DNA from: Oscillatoriophycideae cyanobacterium NC_groundwater_1537_Pr4_S-0.65um_50_18
GTDB lineage: Bacteria > Cyanobacteriota > Cyanobacteriia > Elainellales > Elainellaceae
Length of the DNA: 64,000 bases
Direction: 5' to 3'
NCBI GenBank assembly: GCA_016208305.1
Contig: JACQYI010000008.1
Location: 1-64,000, forward strand
A program made the translations under genes and the position numbers. Every line of letters starts with the position of its first letter. Positions within the stretch are counted from its first letter, which is position 1. Positions 37,116 to 45,861 of this stretch are shown here, piece after piece. The notes under the pieces were generated by a model that made no database searches, was not told the DNA's origin, and saw only the letters and a program-made list of their open reading frames with translations.

Positions 37116-37652
37116 ATGAATTCACAAACAGCTCAAACCATCACTCCTACTGACGAATCGGCAATCCGTGCTTTCCATCGTCAGATGATTGATGCCTGGA
37201 ATCGAGGTAGTGGTGAAGGCTTTGCTGCCCCGTTCAGCGAAACTGCCGATTTTCTCACGTTCGAGGGCACGCATCTTAAAGGTCGAGAAGAAATCGCTGC
37301 ATTTCATCAGCAAGCCTTCGACACGGTCGTGAAGGGAACACGTCTGGAGGGTGAGGTGAATTTCGTTCGCTTTGTGAACTCGCAACTCGCGCTCATGCAC
37401 GTCGTGATCAGGGTAGTACTAGCCGGACAAACCGAACCTTCACCGTCACGAGATTCGCTACCGCTCTATGTCGTAACGAAAAGTGACGAAGGCTGGCAGA
37501 TCGAAGGGTTACTCAATACCCGCAAGTTAACGCTAGAACGTCAATTCTTCTTAGACGACTTTGACTCGCTGAGCGCAGAAGCTCAATGTCAAGTAACCGA
37601 CTTCGTTGCAGGTCTCAAGCAGCAGCAGCAAGCAGATCTAGCACAGATTTAA
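37116..37652 (+). CDS. SnoaL-like / SgcJ-EcaC family protein
   Basis: A 178-residue NTF2-like fold protein. The pattern is IRAFHRQMIDAWNRGSGEGF, then FSETADFLTFEGTHLKGREE, AFHQQAFDTVVKGTRLEG and a closing WQIEGLLNTRKL. Members act as small-molecule isomerases or cyclases or have unknown roles. A 36-bp gap follows the GMC gene. Confidence 0.85.
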   Translation: MNSQTAQTITPTDESAIRAFHRQMIDAWNRGSGEGFAAPFSETADFLTFEGTHLKGREEIAAFHQQAFDTVVKGTRLEGEVNFVRFVNSQLALMHVVIRVVLAGQTEPSPSRDSLPLYVVTKSDEGWQIEGLLNTRKLTLERQFFLDDFDSLSAEAQCQVTDFVAGLKQQQQADLAQI

Positions 37653-37678
37653 AGCTGTCCAAAACTTTGGAGCTGAAC

Positions 37679-38323
37679 ATGAAAATAATTTCTGTCAATG
37701 TTGGACTACCACGAGAAGTGAACTGGAAAGGGAGAACCGTTAGCACTGGAATTTTCAAAAAGCCAGTCACAGATCGAGTCATGGTGCGATCGCTCAATCT
37801 AGACGGGGATGGACAAGCAGATCTCACTGTTCATGGTGGTTTAGAAAAAGCCGTTTATGTCTATCCGTTTGAGCATTACGACTACTGGCGCACTGAACTG
37901 CCTGACACAGACTTAACAATGGGCAATTTTGGTGAAAATTTCACCACTACTGGGTTGAAAGAAGAGGACTTGAACATTGGCGATCGCTTCCAGATCGGCA
38001 GTGTGGAACTCATGGTGACACAGCCGCGAATGCCCTGCTACAAACTTGGGATTCGATTTGGGCGAGCGGATATGGTGAAACGATTTCTTGCCAGTCGTCG
38101 CACCGGGTTTTACTTCCGTGTACTGCAAGAGGGCGAAGTCGTCGCCGGAGACACTTTAGCGCTAGTGAGCCGGGATGAGAACAATATCACAGTTGCTGAT
38201 ATCACTCAGTTGTATACCCGTGAGAAAAACGATCCAGAGTTATTGCAACGTGCGATTCAATTAGAAGCATTACCTGAAAGTTGGCGCGACTACTTCCAAG
38301 AGCAGGTTCGTCGTGTGAGATAG
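37679..38323 (+). CDS. MOSC-domain protein (YiiM-like)
   Basis: A 214-residue protein of the molybdenum-cofactor sulfurase C-terminal superfamily. It opens MKIISVNVGLPREVNW, has VRSLNLDGDGQADLTVHGG and the conserved Cys in QPRMPCYKLGIRFG, and ends with the small three-helix tail of YiiM types. YiiM of E. coli reduces 6-N-hydroxylaminopurine, a mutagenic base analogue, so an N-hydroxyl reductase role is possible. The frame is open from 37586 inside the previous gene; ATG 37679 gives the standard start. Confidence 0.9.
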   Translation: MKIISVNVGLPREVNWKGRTVSTGIFKKPVTDRVMVRSLNLDGDGQADLTVHGGLEKAVYVYPFEHYDYWRTELPDTDLTMGNFGENFTTTGLKEEDLNIGDRFQIGSVELMVTQPRMPCYKLGIRFGRADMVKRFLASRRTGFYFRVLQEGEVVAGDTLALVSRDENNITVADITQLYTREKNDPELLQRAIQLEALPESWRDYFQEQVRRVR

Positions 38324-38380
38324 ATCAGCCTGCTGTTAAACATCACCATTGGACTTTATACATTTACAAGGAGTAATCCC

Positions 38381-39271
38381 ATGACTACCTATCGCACCGT
38401 TTCGATCGATGGTTTAGACATCTTCTACCGTGAAGCGGGTTCTCGTGATAATCCAACTATTCTGCTATTACACGGCTTTCCAACGTCGTCTCATATGTTC
38501 CGCAATCTCATACCCGCACTTGCAGATAAATTCCATCTCGTTGCTCCCGACTATCCAGGCTACGGCAACAGTTCGATGCCAACTGTGAATGAATTTGACT
38601 ACACGTTTGACCATCTCACTGAGATTGTAGAGAAGTTTATTGACGCGATCGATCTGAAGAAATACAGTCTTTATGTCATGGATTACGGTGCACCCATTGG
38701 CTACCGCATTGCAGCAAAATATCCAGAGCGAGTGCAATCTTTGATTGTGCAAAACGGCAATGCTTATGAGGAAGGTCTGCGCGAATTTTGGGAGCCGATC
38801 AAGGCATACTGGCAAGAGCGATCGCCTGAGAATGCTGAAAAGCTCAAATATCTTGTCACCCTGGAAGCCACAAAATGGCAATACACCAACGGGGTTCGTA
38901 ATCTTGAGGCGATTAGTCCGGATACCTGGAACATGGATCAACCTTTTCTCGATCGCCCTGGCAACGAAGAGATTCAACTGGCGTTGTTCTATAGCTATGG
39001 CACCAATCCACCGCTCTATCCCCAATGGCAAGAATATTTCCGCAAGTATCAGCCACCAACCCTAATTGTTTGGGGCAAAAACGACTACATCTTCCCCTCT
39101 GAAGGTGCTTATCCCTACCAGCGTGACTTGAAAGACGTTGAGTTTCATCTACTCGATACTGGACATTTTGCCTTGGAAGAAGATGGGGAAGCGATCGCAG
39201 ACTATATCCGTCAATTTATGACCACTCGCGTTGTTCACAAGAACGTTATGCTAGCCGCTAACAGCAAATAG
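38381..39271 (+). CDS. Alpha/beta hydrolase, epoxide-hydrolase/dehalogenase-like
   Basis: A 296-residue enzyme. The oxyanion motif [17 protein letters not shown] and the nucleophile elbow [13 protein letters not shown] place an Asp nucleophile as in haloalkane dehalogenases and epoxide hydrolases. The catalytic His is in [16 protein letters not shown] good AAGGAG precedes the ATG. The likely substrate class is an epoxide, halide or ester; not determinable here. Confidence 0.88.
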   Translation: MTTYRTVSIDGLDIFYREAGSRDNPTILLLHGFPTSSHMFRNLIPALADKFHLVAPDYPGYGNSSMPTVNEFDYTFDHLTEIVEKFIDAIDLKKYSLYVMDYGAPIGYRIAAKYPERVQSLIVQNGNAYEEGLREFWEPIKAYWQERSPENAEKLKYLVTLEATKWQYTNGVRNLEAISPDTWNMDQPFLDRPGNEEIQLALFYSYGTNPPLYPQWQEYFRKYQPPTLIVWGKNDYIFPSEGAYPYQRDLKDVEFHLLDTGHFALEEDGEAIADYIRQFMTTRVVHKNVMLAANSK

Positions 39272-39400
39272 ACCCCTTGAAAACGATGCTCATAGAAGGC
39301 GATTGTCATTCAAAACCACTGTCTGTTAACAGAAACTGACAACTGAACTGACAGTAGCATTTCAACAAACTGTTCTCATTCATCAATAAAGGAGAAAGTC

Positions 39401-40396
39401 ATGGTTGTACAAGTCAATCCACAAGCGGGAAAAGTTTTGGACGTTGCAAATGATCCGCGTCTCTCTAGAGGAACAAAAACCTTTTTAGACGGGCTAAATT
39501 CAGCAGGTGTGGCGTTAGAAACACTCACTCCGATCGAAGCGCGTCAAGTCCTTGTGAACGCACAGGCTTCCGTTAATGTTGATCTTTCAGGTATTGAGGA
39601 ATCTGAGAAGACGATTACGGCTGACGGTTATTCAATTACGCTCAACATCGTGCGCCCTGAGGGTGTTCAAGGCATATTACCTGTTTTCATCTTTATCCAT
39701 GGTGGCGGTTGGGTGCTGGGTGATTATCCAACGCACAAGCGCATGGTTCGTGATCTCGTCGTACTTTCAGGGTTTGCGGCTGTCTTTGTCAATTACACTC
39801 GCACACCCGATGCGAACTATCCCCAGGCGATCAATGAAATCTACGCTGCCACCAAATGGGTCGCCGAGCATGGTGGGGAAATTGGGGTCGATGGCAAAAA
39901 TCTGGCAGTCGTTGGTAACAGTGTCGGTGGCAATATGTCGGCAGTAACCACTTTGATGGCAAAAGCGAAAGGAGGTCCGCACATTAAGTTGCAAATATTA
40001 ATGTGGCCCATCGTAGATGCTGATTTTGAAACAGAGTCCTATTATCAATTTGGTGAGAAACGATTCCTAACTACACCCACAATGAAGTGGATGTATGACA
40101 TGTACATCACTGATCTAGAAAAGCGCAAAGACATCTATGCCTCTCCATTACAGGCTACGGTTGAGCAACTAAAAGACTTACCTCCCGCATTAATTGTGAC
40201 TGCCGAGAGTGATGTCTTGCGGGATGAAGGCGAAGCGTATGGGCGAAAGCTTGATGAAGCCGGAGTAGACGTGACAACTGTACGCTACAACGGCATGATT
40301 CACGATTTTGGATTGCTGAATGGTTTAGCTGACCTTCCAGAAACCCGAGCGCTTTTTGTCCAAGCTGCCGCTCAACTCAAAACGTATCTGCAATAG
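39401..40396 (+). CDS. Alpha/beta hydrolase of the hormone-sensitive lipase type
   Basis: A 331-residue carboxylesterase. HGGGW (in FIFIHGGGWVLGDYPTH) is the oxyanion signature, Ser is in VVGNSVGGNMSAV, Asp in TAESDVLRDEGEAY and His in NGMIHDFGLLN. No signal peptide is present, so it is cytoplasmic. The gap to the preceding hydrolase (129 bp) is the largest in the operon and might contain an internal promoter. Confidence 0.92.
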   Translation: MVVQVNPQAGKVLDVANDPRLSRGTKTFLDGLNSAGVALETLTPIEARQVLVNAQASVNVDLSGIEESEKTITADGYSITLNIVRPEGVQGILPVFIFIHGGGWVLGDYPTHKRMVRDLVVLSGFAAVFVNYTRTPDANYPQAINEIYAATKWVAEHGGEIGVDGKNLAVVGNSVGGNMSAVTTLMAKAKGGPHIKLQILMWPIVDADFETESYYQFGEKRFLTTPTMKWMYDMYITDLEKRKDIYASPLQATVEQLKDLPPALIVTAESDVLRDEGEAYGRKLDEAGVDVTTVRYNGMIHDFGLLNGLADLPETRALFVQAAAQLKTYLQ

Positions 40397-40457
40397 AAGG
40401 CGATCGCTAGCTGCGATCGATAATCGCGTTCGCTAATCACAGTCAAGGAGCTAGAAG

Positions 40458-41480
40458 ATGGAGTTACCATCAAGGATGCGGGTGCTAATTGTCGATGATT
40501 TTCAGACAGCAATCTTTCGCAGTGTTGAAATTCCACGACCGGAACCCACTGCTGATCAGGTTTTAGTGCAAATCAAGGCGAGTGGAGTTAACCCGCTTGA
40601 TAGCAAAATTCGTACCGGGAAAGCCCCTCACGCCAAACCCATTCTTCCTGCTGTGTTAGGAATTGATTTGGCTGGAATTATTCAAGCAGTGGGACAAGAT
40701 GTCACCGCATTTCAAGTTGGTGATGAAGTGTACGGCATGACAGGTGGAGTGGGTGGGCTACAAGGTTCGCTGGCTGAATTTGCGGCTGTTGATGCCGACC
40801 TGCTTGCAAAAAAACCGACTAATCTCGATATGCGAGAAGCTGCTGCCTTACCTCTAGTGTTTTTAACCGCATGGGAAGGATTGGTCGATTCAGCAAAGCT
40901 GACGCTACGCGATCGCGCAAATGTCTGTGAAGGTCAAAAAGTGCTGATACTGGGAGGATCTGGCGGAGTCGGTCATGTTGCTATACAAATTGCTAAAGCA
41001 CGGGGTGCCAAAGTATTCGCCACTGCCTCGGCTGCAAAGCATGACATGGTGCAACAATTGGGTGCAGTGCCGATCGACTATCGCAGCACCTCGATCGAAG
41101 AGATCGTGGAAACGTTTACCGATGGCCAAGGCTTTGATATTGTCTACGACTCAGTGGGTGGTTCCACGTTGGATGATGCATTCAACGCAGTCCGCAACTA
41201 CGGTCACGTCGTCAGTAACTACGGCTGGGGAACCCATTCCCTACTGCCCCTCTCCCGCAAGGCTGCGACGTATTCCGGCGTGTTCGTCCTGCTGCCACTA
41301 TTGACGGGCAAAGGTCGTGCTCATCATGGTGAAATTCTGCGTCAGGCGACCCAATTGGCAGAAGCCAATCAGTTGCGTCCAGTGGTTGACCCTCGCCGTT
41401 TCACGTTAGATACCGCACTGTCGGCCCACGAAGCAGTGGAGCAAGGCACGGCTGTTACAAAAATTGTGATCGATTTGTGA
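40458..41480 (+). CDS. Quinone-reductase-like MDR-family oxidoreductase
   Basis: A 340-residue NAD(P)H-dependent medium-chain reductase. The GroES-like N-terminal half includes VKASGVNPLDSKIRTG and VLGIDLAGIIQAVG. The nucleotide-binding motif is KVLILGGSGGVGHVAIQIAK, followed by GAKVFATAS. Zinc-ligand cysteines of alcohol dehydrogenases are absent, so a quinone/enone reductase is likely, consistent with the other detoxification-type genes nearby. Confidence 0.9.
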   Translation: MELPSRMRVLIVDDFQTAIFRSVEIPRPEPTADQVLVQIKASGVNPLDSKIRTGKAPHAKPILPAVLGIDLAGIIQAVGQDVTAFQVGDEVYGMTGGVGGLQGSLAEFAAVDADLLAKKPTNLDMREAAALPLVFLTAWEGLVDSAKLTLRDRANVCEGQKVLILGGSGGVGHVAIQIAKARGAKVFATASAAKHDMVQQLGAVPIDYRSTSIEEIVETFTDGQGFDIVYDSVGGSTLDDAFNAVRNYGHVVSNYGWGTHSLLPLSRKAATYSGVFVLLPLLTGKGRAHHGEILRQATQLAEANQLRPVVDPRRFTLDTALSAHEAVEQGTAVTKIVIDL

Positions 41481-41526
41481 CCTTTAAAACCAAACCGTTA
41501 AATTGTCGCCGTTGGGAAAGCACAAC

Positions 41527-42342
41527 ATGCAAAGAACATTCAAAACGTCTGATGGTGCTGAATTAAACTATATCAGTGCAGGTAGTGGGCGATCGAACAA
41601 ATTAGACGGAAAAGTCGCGCTTGTCACGGGTGGCACCAGCGGCATTGGTCTTGCTACTGCCAAACACTTTGTCGCTGAGGGTGCCTATGTTTTTATTACG
41701 GGTCGTCGTCAGGCTGAGTTGAATGCTGCCGTAGAAGCGCTCGGCGAAAATGTTACAGGTGTTCAGAGTGATGTCTCCAATTGGGAAGACCTCGATCGCC
41801 TGTTCGCTACAATCCAGCAAGAGCAAGGACGCCTGGATGTACTTTTCGCCAATGCTGGCGGTGGTGGAATCGCCCCACTTGGAGCAATCACCGAAGAACA
41901 CTTTGACAAAACATTCAACACCAATGTTAAAGGTCTGCTGTTTACTGTGCAGAAAGCATTGCCGTTGTTGCCAGAAGGCGCTTCTATTATTCTCAACGCC
42001 TCGACTGCTTCCACCGTAGGCACTCCAGCCTTTAGCGTTTACAGTGCAACCAAAGCCGCTGTGCGATCGTTTGCTCGCAATTGGACCCTCGATCTCAAGG
42101 ATCGCAAGATTCGAGTGAATGCCATTAGTCCTGGCGTAGTTCCGACTCCCGGCTATGACCACCTGGGATTGAGCAATGAACAAGTGCAAGACTTCATCGA
42201 CAGTCAAGCCGTTGCGATTCCTCTAGGGAGAGTGGGTACGCCCGATGAAATTGCTAAAGCTGTAGTCTTTCTCGCATCAGATGACAGCAGCTTTGTTAAC
42301 GGTATTGAACTGTTCGTCGATGGCGGCATGGCACAGGTTTGA
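41527..42342 (+). CDS. SDR oxidoreductase with alpha/beta-hydrolase-like N-terminal tag
   Basis: A 271-residue short-chain dehydrogenase: cofactor motif [25 protein letters not shown], Ser in [10 protein letters not shown], catalytic YSATK, and [13 protein letters not shown] at the end. The first ~22 residues ([20 protein letters not shown]) do not belong to SDRs. They look like the start of an alpha/beta hydrolase, where such a strand precedes the HGxP motif. The switch to SDR sequence occurs at a GCGATCGA near 41590. This looks like a deletion fusion. A TTG at 41503 would add 8 residues; ATG 41527 is preferred. Confidence 0.9.
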   Translation: MQRTFKTSDGAELNYISAGSGRSNKLDGKVALVTGGTSGIGLATAKHFVAEGAYVFITGRRQAELNAAVEALGENVTGVQSDVSNWEDLDRLFATIQQEQGRLDVLFANAGGGGIAPLGAITEEHFDKTFNTNVKGLLFTVQKALPLLPEGASIILNASTASTVGTPAFSVYSATKAAVRSFARNWTLDLKDRKIRVNAISPGVVPTPGYDHLGLSNEQVQDFIDSQAVAIPLGRVGTPDEIAKAVVFLASDDSSFVNGIELFVDGGMAQV

Positions 42343-42372
42343 CGCTCACGCCAAATCATCAACGAGGCAAAA

Positions 42373-42768
42373 ATGGCTTTCATTCACGATTTAATTCCAG
42401 ATAGCGAGATCTGTAAAAAAGCAACGCAATTGGTTACAGACGTTTCACCCATGTCTTTATGCAATCACTGCATTCGGACATTTCTATTGGGTGATTTGTT
42501 AGGAGTGCGGGACGGTCTCAAGTGCGATAACGAAGCGCTGCTGCGAAGCGCAGATCGCGAACTGTTGTACCTGAGTGCTGTCATGCACGATTTGGGATTT
42601 ACGGAGCGATTTGATGCTGAACAACGGTTTGAAGTGAGTGGTGCTGATGCGGCACAAGCCTTTGTTTTAGAACATGGATTGTCAGACGAAAAGGCAGAGA
42701 TTGTTTGTTTGGATGCAAGCGACTTTGTCGCGCTTGCGCTATTGCCCTCCACACCTCAATTTAGATGA
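42373..42768 (+). CDS. HD-domain protein, C-terminally truncated
   Basis: A 131-residue protein with an HD-type metal-binding start: His in SLCNHCIRTFLLGDLLG and the HD pair in LSAVMHDLGFTERF, followed by SGADAAQAFVLEHGL. Relatives are about 200 residues and continue into a second His/Asp region after AEIV. Here the sequence departs into CLDASDFVALALLPS and stops, so later metal ligands are missing. It is probably inactive or a recombination remnant that keeps a place in the operon. Confidence 0.65.
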   Translation: MAFIHDLIPDSEICKKATQLVTDVSPMSLCNHCIRTFLLGDLLGVRDGLKCDNEALLRSADRELLYLSAVMHDLGFTERFDAEQRFEVSGADAAQAFVLEHGLSDEKAEIVCLDASDFVALALLPSTPQFR

Positions 42769-42800
42769 ATTTTTCAAGCTCAAAAACTATGGATTAAATC

Positions 42801-43547
42801 ATGAAAAAACTAGACGGAAAAATTGCAATTGTGACGGGGGCATCTAAAGGAATCGGTGCTGCGATCGCCCAGCATTTTGCAGCCGAGGGGGCAGCCGTTG
42901 TTGTCAACTACGCCTCTAGCAAAGAAGCAGCCGATCGCGTTGTTGAAGAGATTACCAACGCAGGGGGAAAGGCGATTGCCATTCAAGCAGATGTGTCTAA
43001 AAAAGCAGACGTTGAACAGCTTTTTGCTAAGACCCAACAGACATTTGGCAAGCTCGATATTCTGGTTAACAACGCCGCAATTTATCAATATCAACCGCTC
43101 GAAGAGATCACAGAACAGCACTTCTATGAGCATTTCAATCTGAATGTGTTGGGGCTACTTTTTGCCACTCAACAAGCCGTCAAGCACTTCGGCAAAGAAG
43201 GTGGCAATATTGTCAACATTAGTTCGATTGCCAGCACCGCTACACCCGCAAATCTCTCAGTCTATAACGGCACTAAAGCAGCAGTTGATGCGATTACAAA
43301 GTCAATTGCTAAAGAGCTTGGTTCCCGCAATATCCGCGTGAATGCTATCAATCCTGGAATGGTAGAAACGGAAGGACTGCAAGCTATCGGGGCGATCGGG
43401 GGCGATTTCCAGAAACAGATTGAAGCACAAACTCCCCTGGGGCGTATCGGACAACCCCAGGATATTGCCCTTGCGGCTGCCTTTTTTGCGTCTTCCGATT
43501 CAGCCTGGATCACAGGAGAAACTCTGATCATTTCAGGTGGTCTTTAG
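42801..43547 (+). CDS. SDR-family oxidoreductase (glucose-1-dehydrogenase/FabG-like)
   Basis: A 248-residue NAD(P)-dependent dehydrogenase. Cofactor loop IVTGASKGIGAAIAQHF, NNAAIYQYQP, Ser in IVNISSIAST, catalytic YNGTKAA, INPGMVETEG and terminal TGETLIISGGL are all present. Its typical length and intact catalytic set contrast with the fused SDR two genes upstream. The substrate is unknown. Confidence 0.93.
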   Translation: MKKLDGKIAIVTGASKGIGAAIAQHFAAEGAAVVVNYASSKEAADRVVEEITNAGGKAIAIQADVSKKADVEQLFAKTQQTFGKLDILVNNAAIYQYQPLEEITEQHFYEHFNLNVLGLLFATQQAVKHFGKEGGNIVNISSIASTATPANLSVYNGTKAAVDAITKSIAKELGSRNIRVNAINPGMVETEGLQAIGAIGGDFQKQIEAQTPLGRIGQPQDIALAAAFFASSDSAWITGETLIISGGL

Positions 43548-43580
43548 CGAAACCAGTATCAATATGAATTAAGGAGAGAG

Positions 43581-44228
43581 ATGGATATCAACACGAGTAA
43601 CACCGCAGTTGTCATTATTGATCCGCAAAATGATGTGTTAAGTGAGAAGGGAGTTTCCTGGCACTTAGTGGGTAACAGTGTGAAGGAGAACAAAACCGTT
43701 GAGAATATTGAGCGAATCTTTAAAGCTGCAAAACAATACGAATTTGAGGTTTTTATATCTCCTCACTATTACTACCCCACCGATTATGGTTGGAACTTTG
43801 CTGGAACTGTAGAGCGCATGATGCTAGATGTCAAAGAGTTCGATCGCAAGGGTGCGTTGAGTCTTGACGGTTTCTTAGGCTCAGGTGCAGACTGGCTCGA
43901 TCGCTATAAACCGTTCATTGAAGACGGTAAAACAATTGTGGTCAGTCCTCACAAAGCCTATGGGCCACAGAGCAATGACCTCGTTTTGCAACTGCGGAAG
44001 CGCAATATTAGCAAAGTTATTCTGCTGGGGATGTTAGCCAACATTTGTGTGGAAGCTCACCTACGTGATTTGATCGAACAGGGATTTGAAGTGCTCATCG
44101 TTAAGGATGCTACGGCTGCCCCGCAACATCCAGATCTGGGCGATGGCTACAAGGCTGCACTGATCAATTTTGGGTATCTTGCCAATGCTGTGATGTCTAC
44201 AGATGAAGCTGTAGAAGCGATGGCATAA
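43581..44228 (+). CDS. Isochorismatase-like cysteine hydrolase
   Basis: A 215-residue enzyme. The Asp-Lys-Cys triad is visible: Asp in VVIIDPQNDVLSEKG, Lys in VVSPHKAYGPQSND and Cys in MLANICVEAHLRDL. Members hydrolyse isochorismate, nicotinamide or N-carbamoyl compounds. An AAGGAGAG precedes the ATG. Confidence 0.92.
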   Translation: MDINTSNTAVVIIDPQNDVLSEKGVSWHLVGNSVKENKTVENIERIFKAAKQYEFEVFISPHYYYPTDYGWNFAGTVERMMLDVKEFDRKGALSLDGFLGSGADWLDRYKPFIEDGKTIVVSPHKAYGPQSNDLVLQLRKRNISKVILLGMLANICVEAHLRDLIEQGFEVLIVKDATAAPQHPDLGDGYKAALINFGYLANAVMSTDEAVEAMA

Positions 44229-44267
44229 CGACCCGGTTACATCAACACATATCAAGGAGATCACACC

Positions 44268-45089
44268 ATGAACAGGCTCACCTTCAGAAATAGCATTCGC
44301 GTACTTTTGATCGTCGCACTCTTTTTAGGAACCACGATCATCACCACTTTAGGAGACACCATGCATCCTGCGATCGCCCAAGCTAACAAGCCCACCATCG
44401 TTCTGGTTCACGGCGCATTTGCTGAATCGTCCAGTTGGAACGGTGTATTGTCCCAACTAATTGCCAAAGGATATCCAACGGTTGCCGTCGCTAATCCCCT
44501 GCGGGGCGTTCAGAGTGATGCGGACTATGTGTCCAGCGTCCTCAAGGGGATTGACGGTTCGATCGTGCTGGTTGGGCATTCCTATGGAGGTATGGTAATC
44601 ACAGAGGCGGTCGATGGCAACGAAAATGTAAAGGCACTGGTTTACGTTGCTGGCTTCGCTCCTGAAGTGGGCGAGACGGCTGTCGAACTCTCAGGACGGT
44701 ATCCCGGAGGTACACTTGGCCCAACGCTCGCGCCTCCAGTCGAACTGCCCGATGGCGGCAAAGATCTCTACATCCAGCAGGACAAGTTTCACGCCCAGTT
44801 TGCCGCAGATGTGCCGGTCAGCGACGCACAATTAATGGCGAGTACCCAGCGTCCGATTACAGAAGCTGCCCTGAACGACGCTGCCAGCGAGGCTGCATGG
44901 AAATCTATCCCGTCCTGGTTTATCTATGGCGATCGCGACTTAAACATTCCGGCAGCCGCGCATTCCTTCATGGCAGAGCGTGCTAACTCAAGAGAGACGA
45001 TTGTCGTGAATGGTGCATCTCATGTCGTAATGATTTCCCATCCAGATGCCGTTGCCGAGATCATTGAACACGCCGCAGCCAATAACTAG
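44268..45089 (+). CDS. Exported alpha/beta hydrolase
   Basis: A 273-residue protein, last of the operon. The first ~40 residues form a signal peptide (VLLIVALFLGTTIITTLG, likely cleavage after AIAQA). The mature part has HGAFAESSSWNGVLSQL, Ser in VLVGHSYGGMVITEA and His in NGASHVVMISHPD, a complete Ser-His-Asp hydrolase of the MhpC/esterase type. It would act outside the cytoplasm, unlike the other enzymes in the set. Confidence 0.9.
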   Translation: MNRLTFRNSIRVLLIVALFLGTTIITTLGDTMHPAIAQANKPTIVLVHGAFAESSSWNGVLSQLIAKGYPTVAVANPLRGVQSDADYVSSVLKGIDGSIVLVGHSYGGMVITEAVDGNENVKALVYVAGFAPEVGETAVELSGRYPGGTLGPTLAPPVELPDGGKDLYIQQDKFHAQFAADVPVSDAQLMASTQRPITEAALNDAASEAAWKSIPSWFIYGDRDLNIPAAAHSFMAERANSRETIVVNGASHVVMISHPDAVAEIIEHAAANN

Positions 45090-45200
45090 AGAGACATCAA
45101 CACATCTGGGAGCATGTCACCCTTTTAGAGAGAATAATCTATTGATGTCAGCAGTCAGGTGTTCCAAGAGTTGCGGCACATTTGTACAGTGACTTTTTAT

Positions 45201-45310
45201 GGCTCTTCCCAGGTTTTGGTGATCTGGGTTCTGCAACAGCTTGGAAACCTAGCACCTTCGTAATCAAGATCAGCGGCTACGCCCTTTTTCACCAAAAGCT
45301 GGGAAGAGCC
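45201..45310. mobile_element. 110-bp ISL3-type MITE with 8-bp target duplication
   Basis: The ends are 21-bp inverted repeats with one mismatch: 45201-45221 begins GGCTCTTCCCAGGTTTTGGTG and 45290-45310 is its inverse with GCTTTTGG. The identical octamer CTTTTTAT flanks both sides (45193-45200 and 45311-45318). GGCTCTT ends and 8-bp duplications are features of the ISL3 family. The 68-bp core has no coding capacity, so it is non-autonomous. Confidence 0.88.
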
Positions 45311-45373
45311 CTTTTTATTTGTCGTGGAGACAGATTAGTGTCGTTAAAGAGGCAAAGCTAAATCTGAATGACT

Positions 45374-45451
45374 TTTCCGCCTCAAGCCAGTTTAGGAATG
45401 CTGATGGTCAGATGCTAGGCTACCGAGCAAAAGCTCTCTGCAATCCTGCAA
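45374..45451 (+). repeat. 78-bp repeat, copy B
   Basis: Exact inverse copy of 24096-24173. Here it abuts an IS630 transposase relic at its right edge. Confidence 0.9.
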
Positions 45452-45557
45452 GATTGAGAAATTTTGGGCACGACTCAAGCATTACCTGCGCAAGACGATG
45501 AATCAATTTCAGAACCTTTGGGATGCAGTGGATAATGCCTTCAGGCAATTGTCCTAA
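45450..45557 (+). pseudogene. C-terminal relic of an IS630-family transposase
   Basis: This frame reads KIEKFWARLKHYLRK, then FQNLWDAVDNAFRQLS and a stop. It matches the end of IS630-type transposases, including the Glu of the DDE triad in the IEKFW context. Everything before KIEKFW is replaced by the 78-bp repeat. From 45558 to 45809 nothing further is recognised. Confidence 0.75.
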
Positions 45558-45809
45558 CCTTCCCCTCGGCTGCTATAGTATTGCTGCGCAGGGTGATATT
45601 AGTCCTAAGCAGTGTCGCCTGATTGAGCGTGTTTCCTCCCTTGTCCTGAGCCATTGATTATAGTCGTCGTCAAACTATGAGCTGGAGTCGGGCTTTTGAG
45701 CAAATGGTTAACTGAGCACCCTTTACCCCCTGGTAACTCTATGAAACCATACCAGATCTGGTCAATTATGCAGCAGCTGAGTCTACCATTCTCAGTAGAT
45801 CGCAAATTA

Positions 45810-45837
45810 GGGTTTTGTGGCGCGCACCACAAAATCC
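45810..45837 (-). terminator. Hairpin after the first hybrid kinase
   Basis: GGGTTTTGTGG-cgcgca-CCACAAAATCC pairs over 11 positions with one mismatch, 24 bp beyond the minus-strand kinase stop. The minus-strand continuation TAATTTG is weakly U-rich. Confidence 0.5.
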
Positions 45838-45861
45838 AGCTTTTAGAAAAAATAGGAGGGC

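Noticed and set aside
45319-45501. 60-codon plus-strand frame
   Set aside because: Spans the 78-bp repeat and the IS630 relic; the same residues appear at 24.1 kb only because the DNA repeat is shared.
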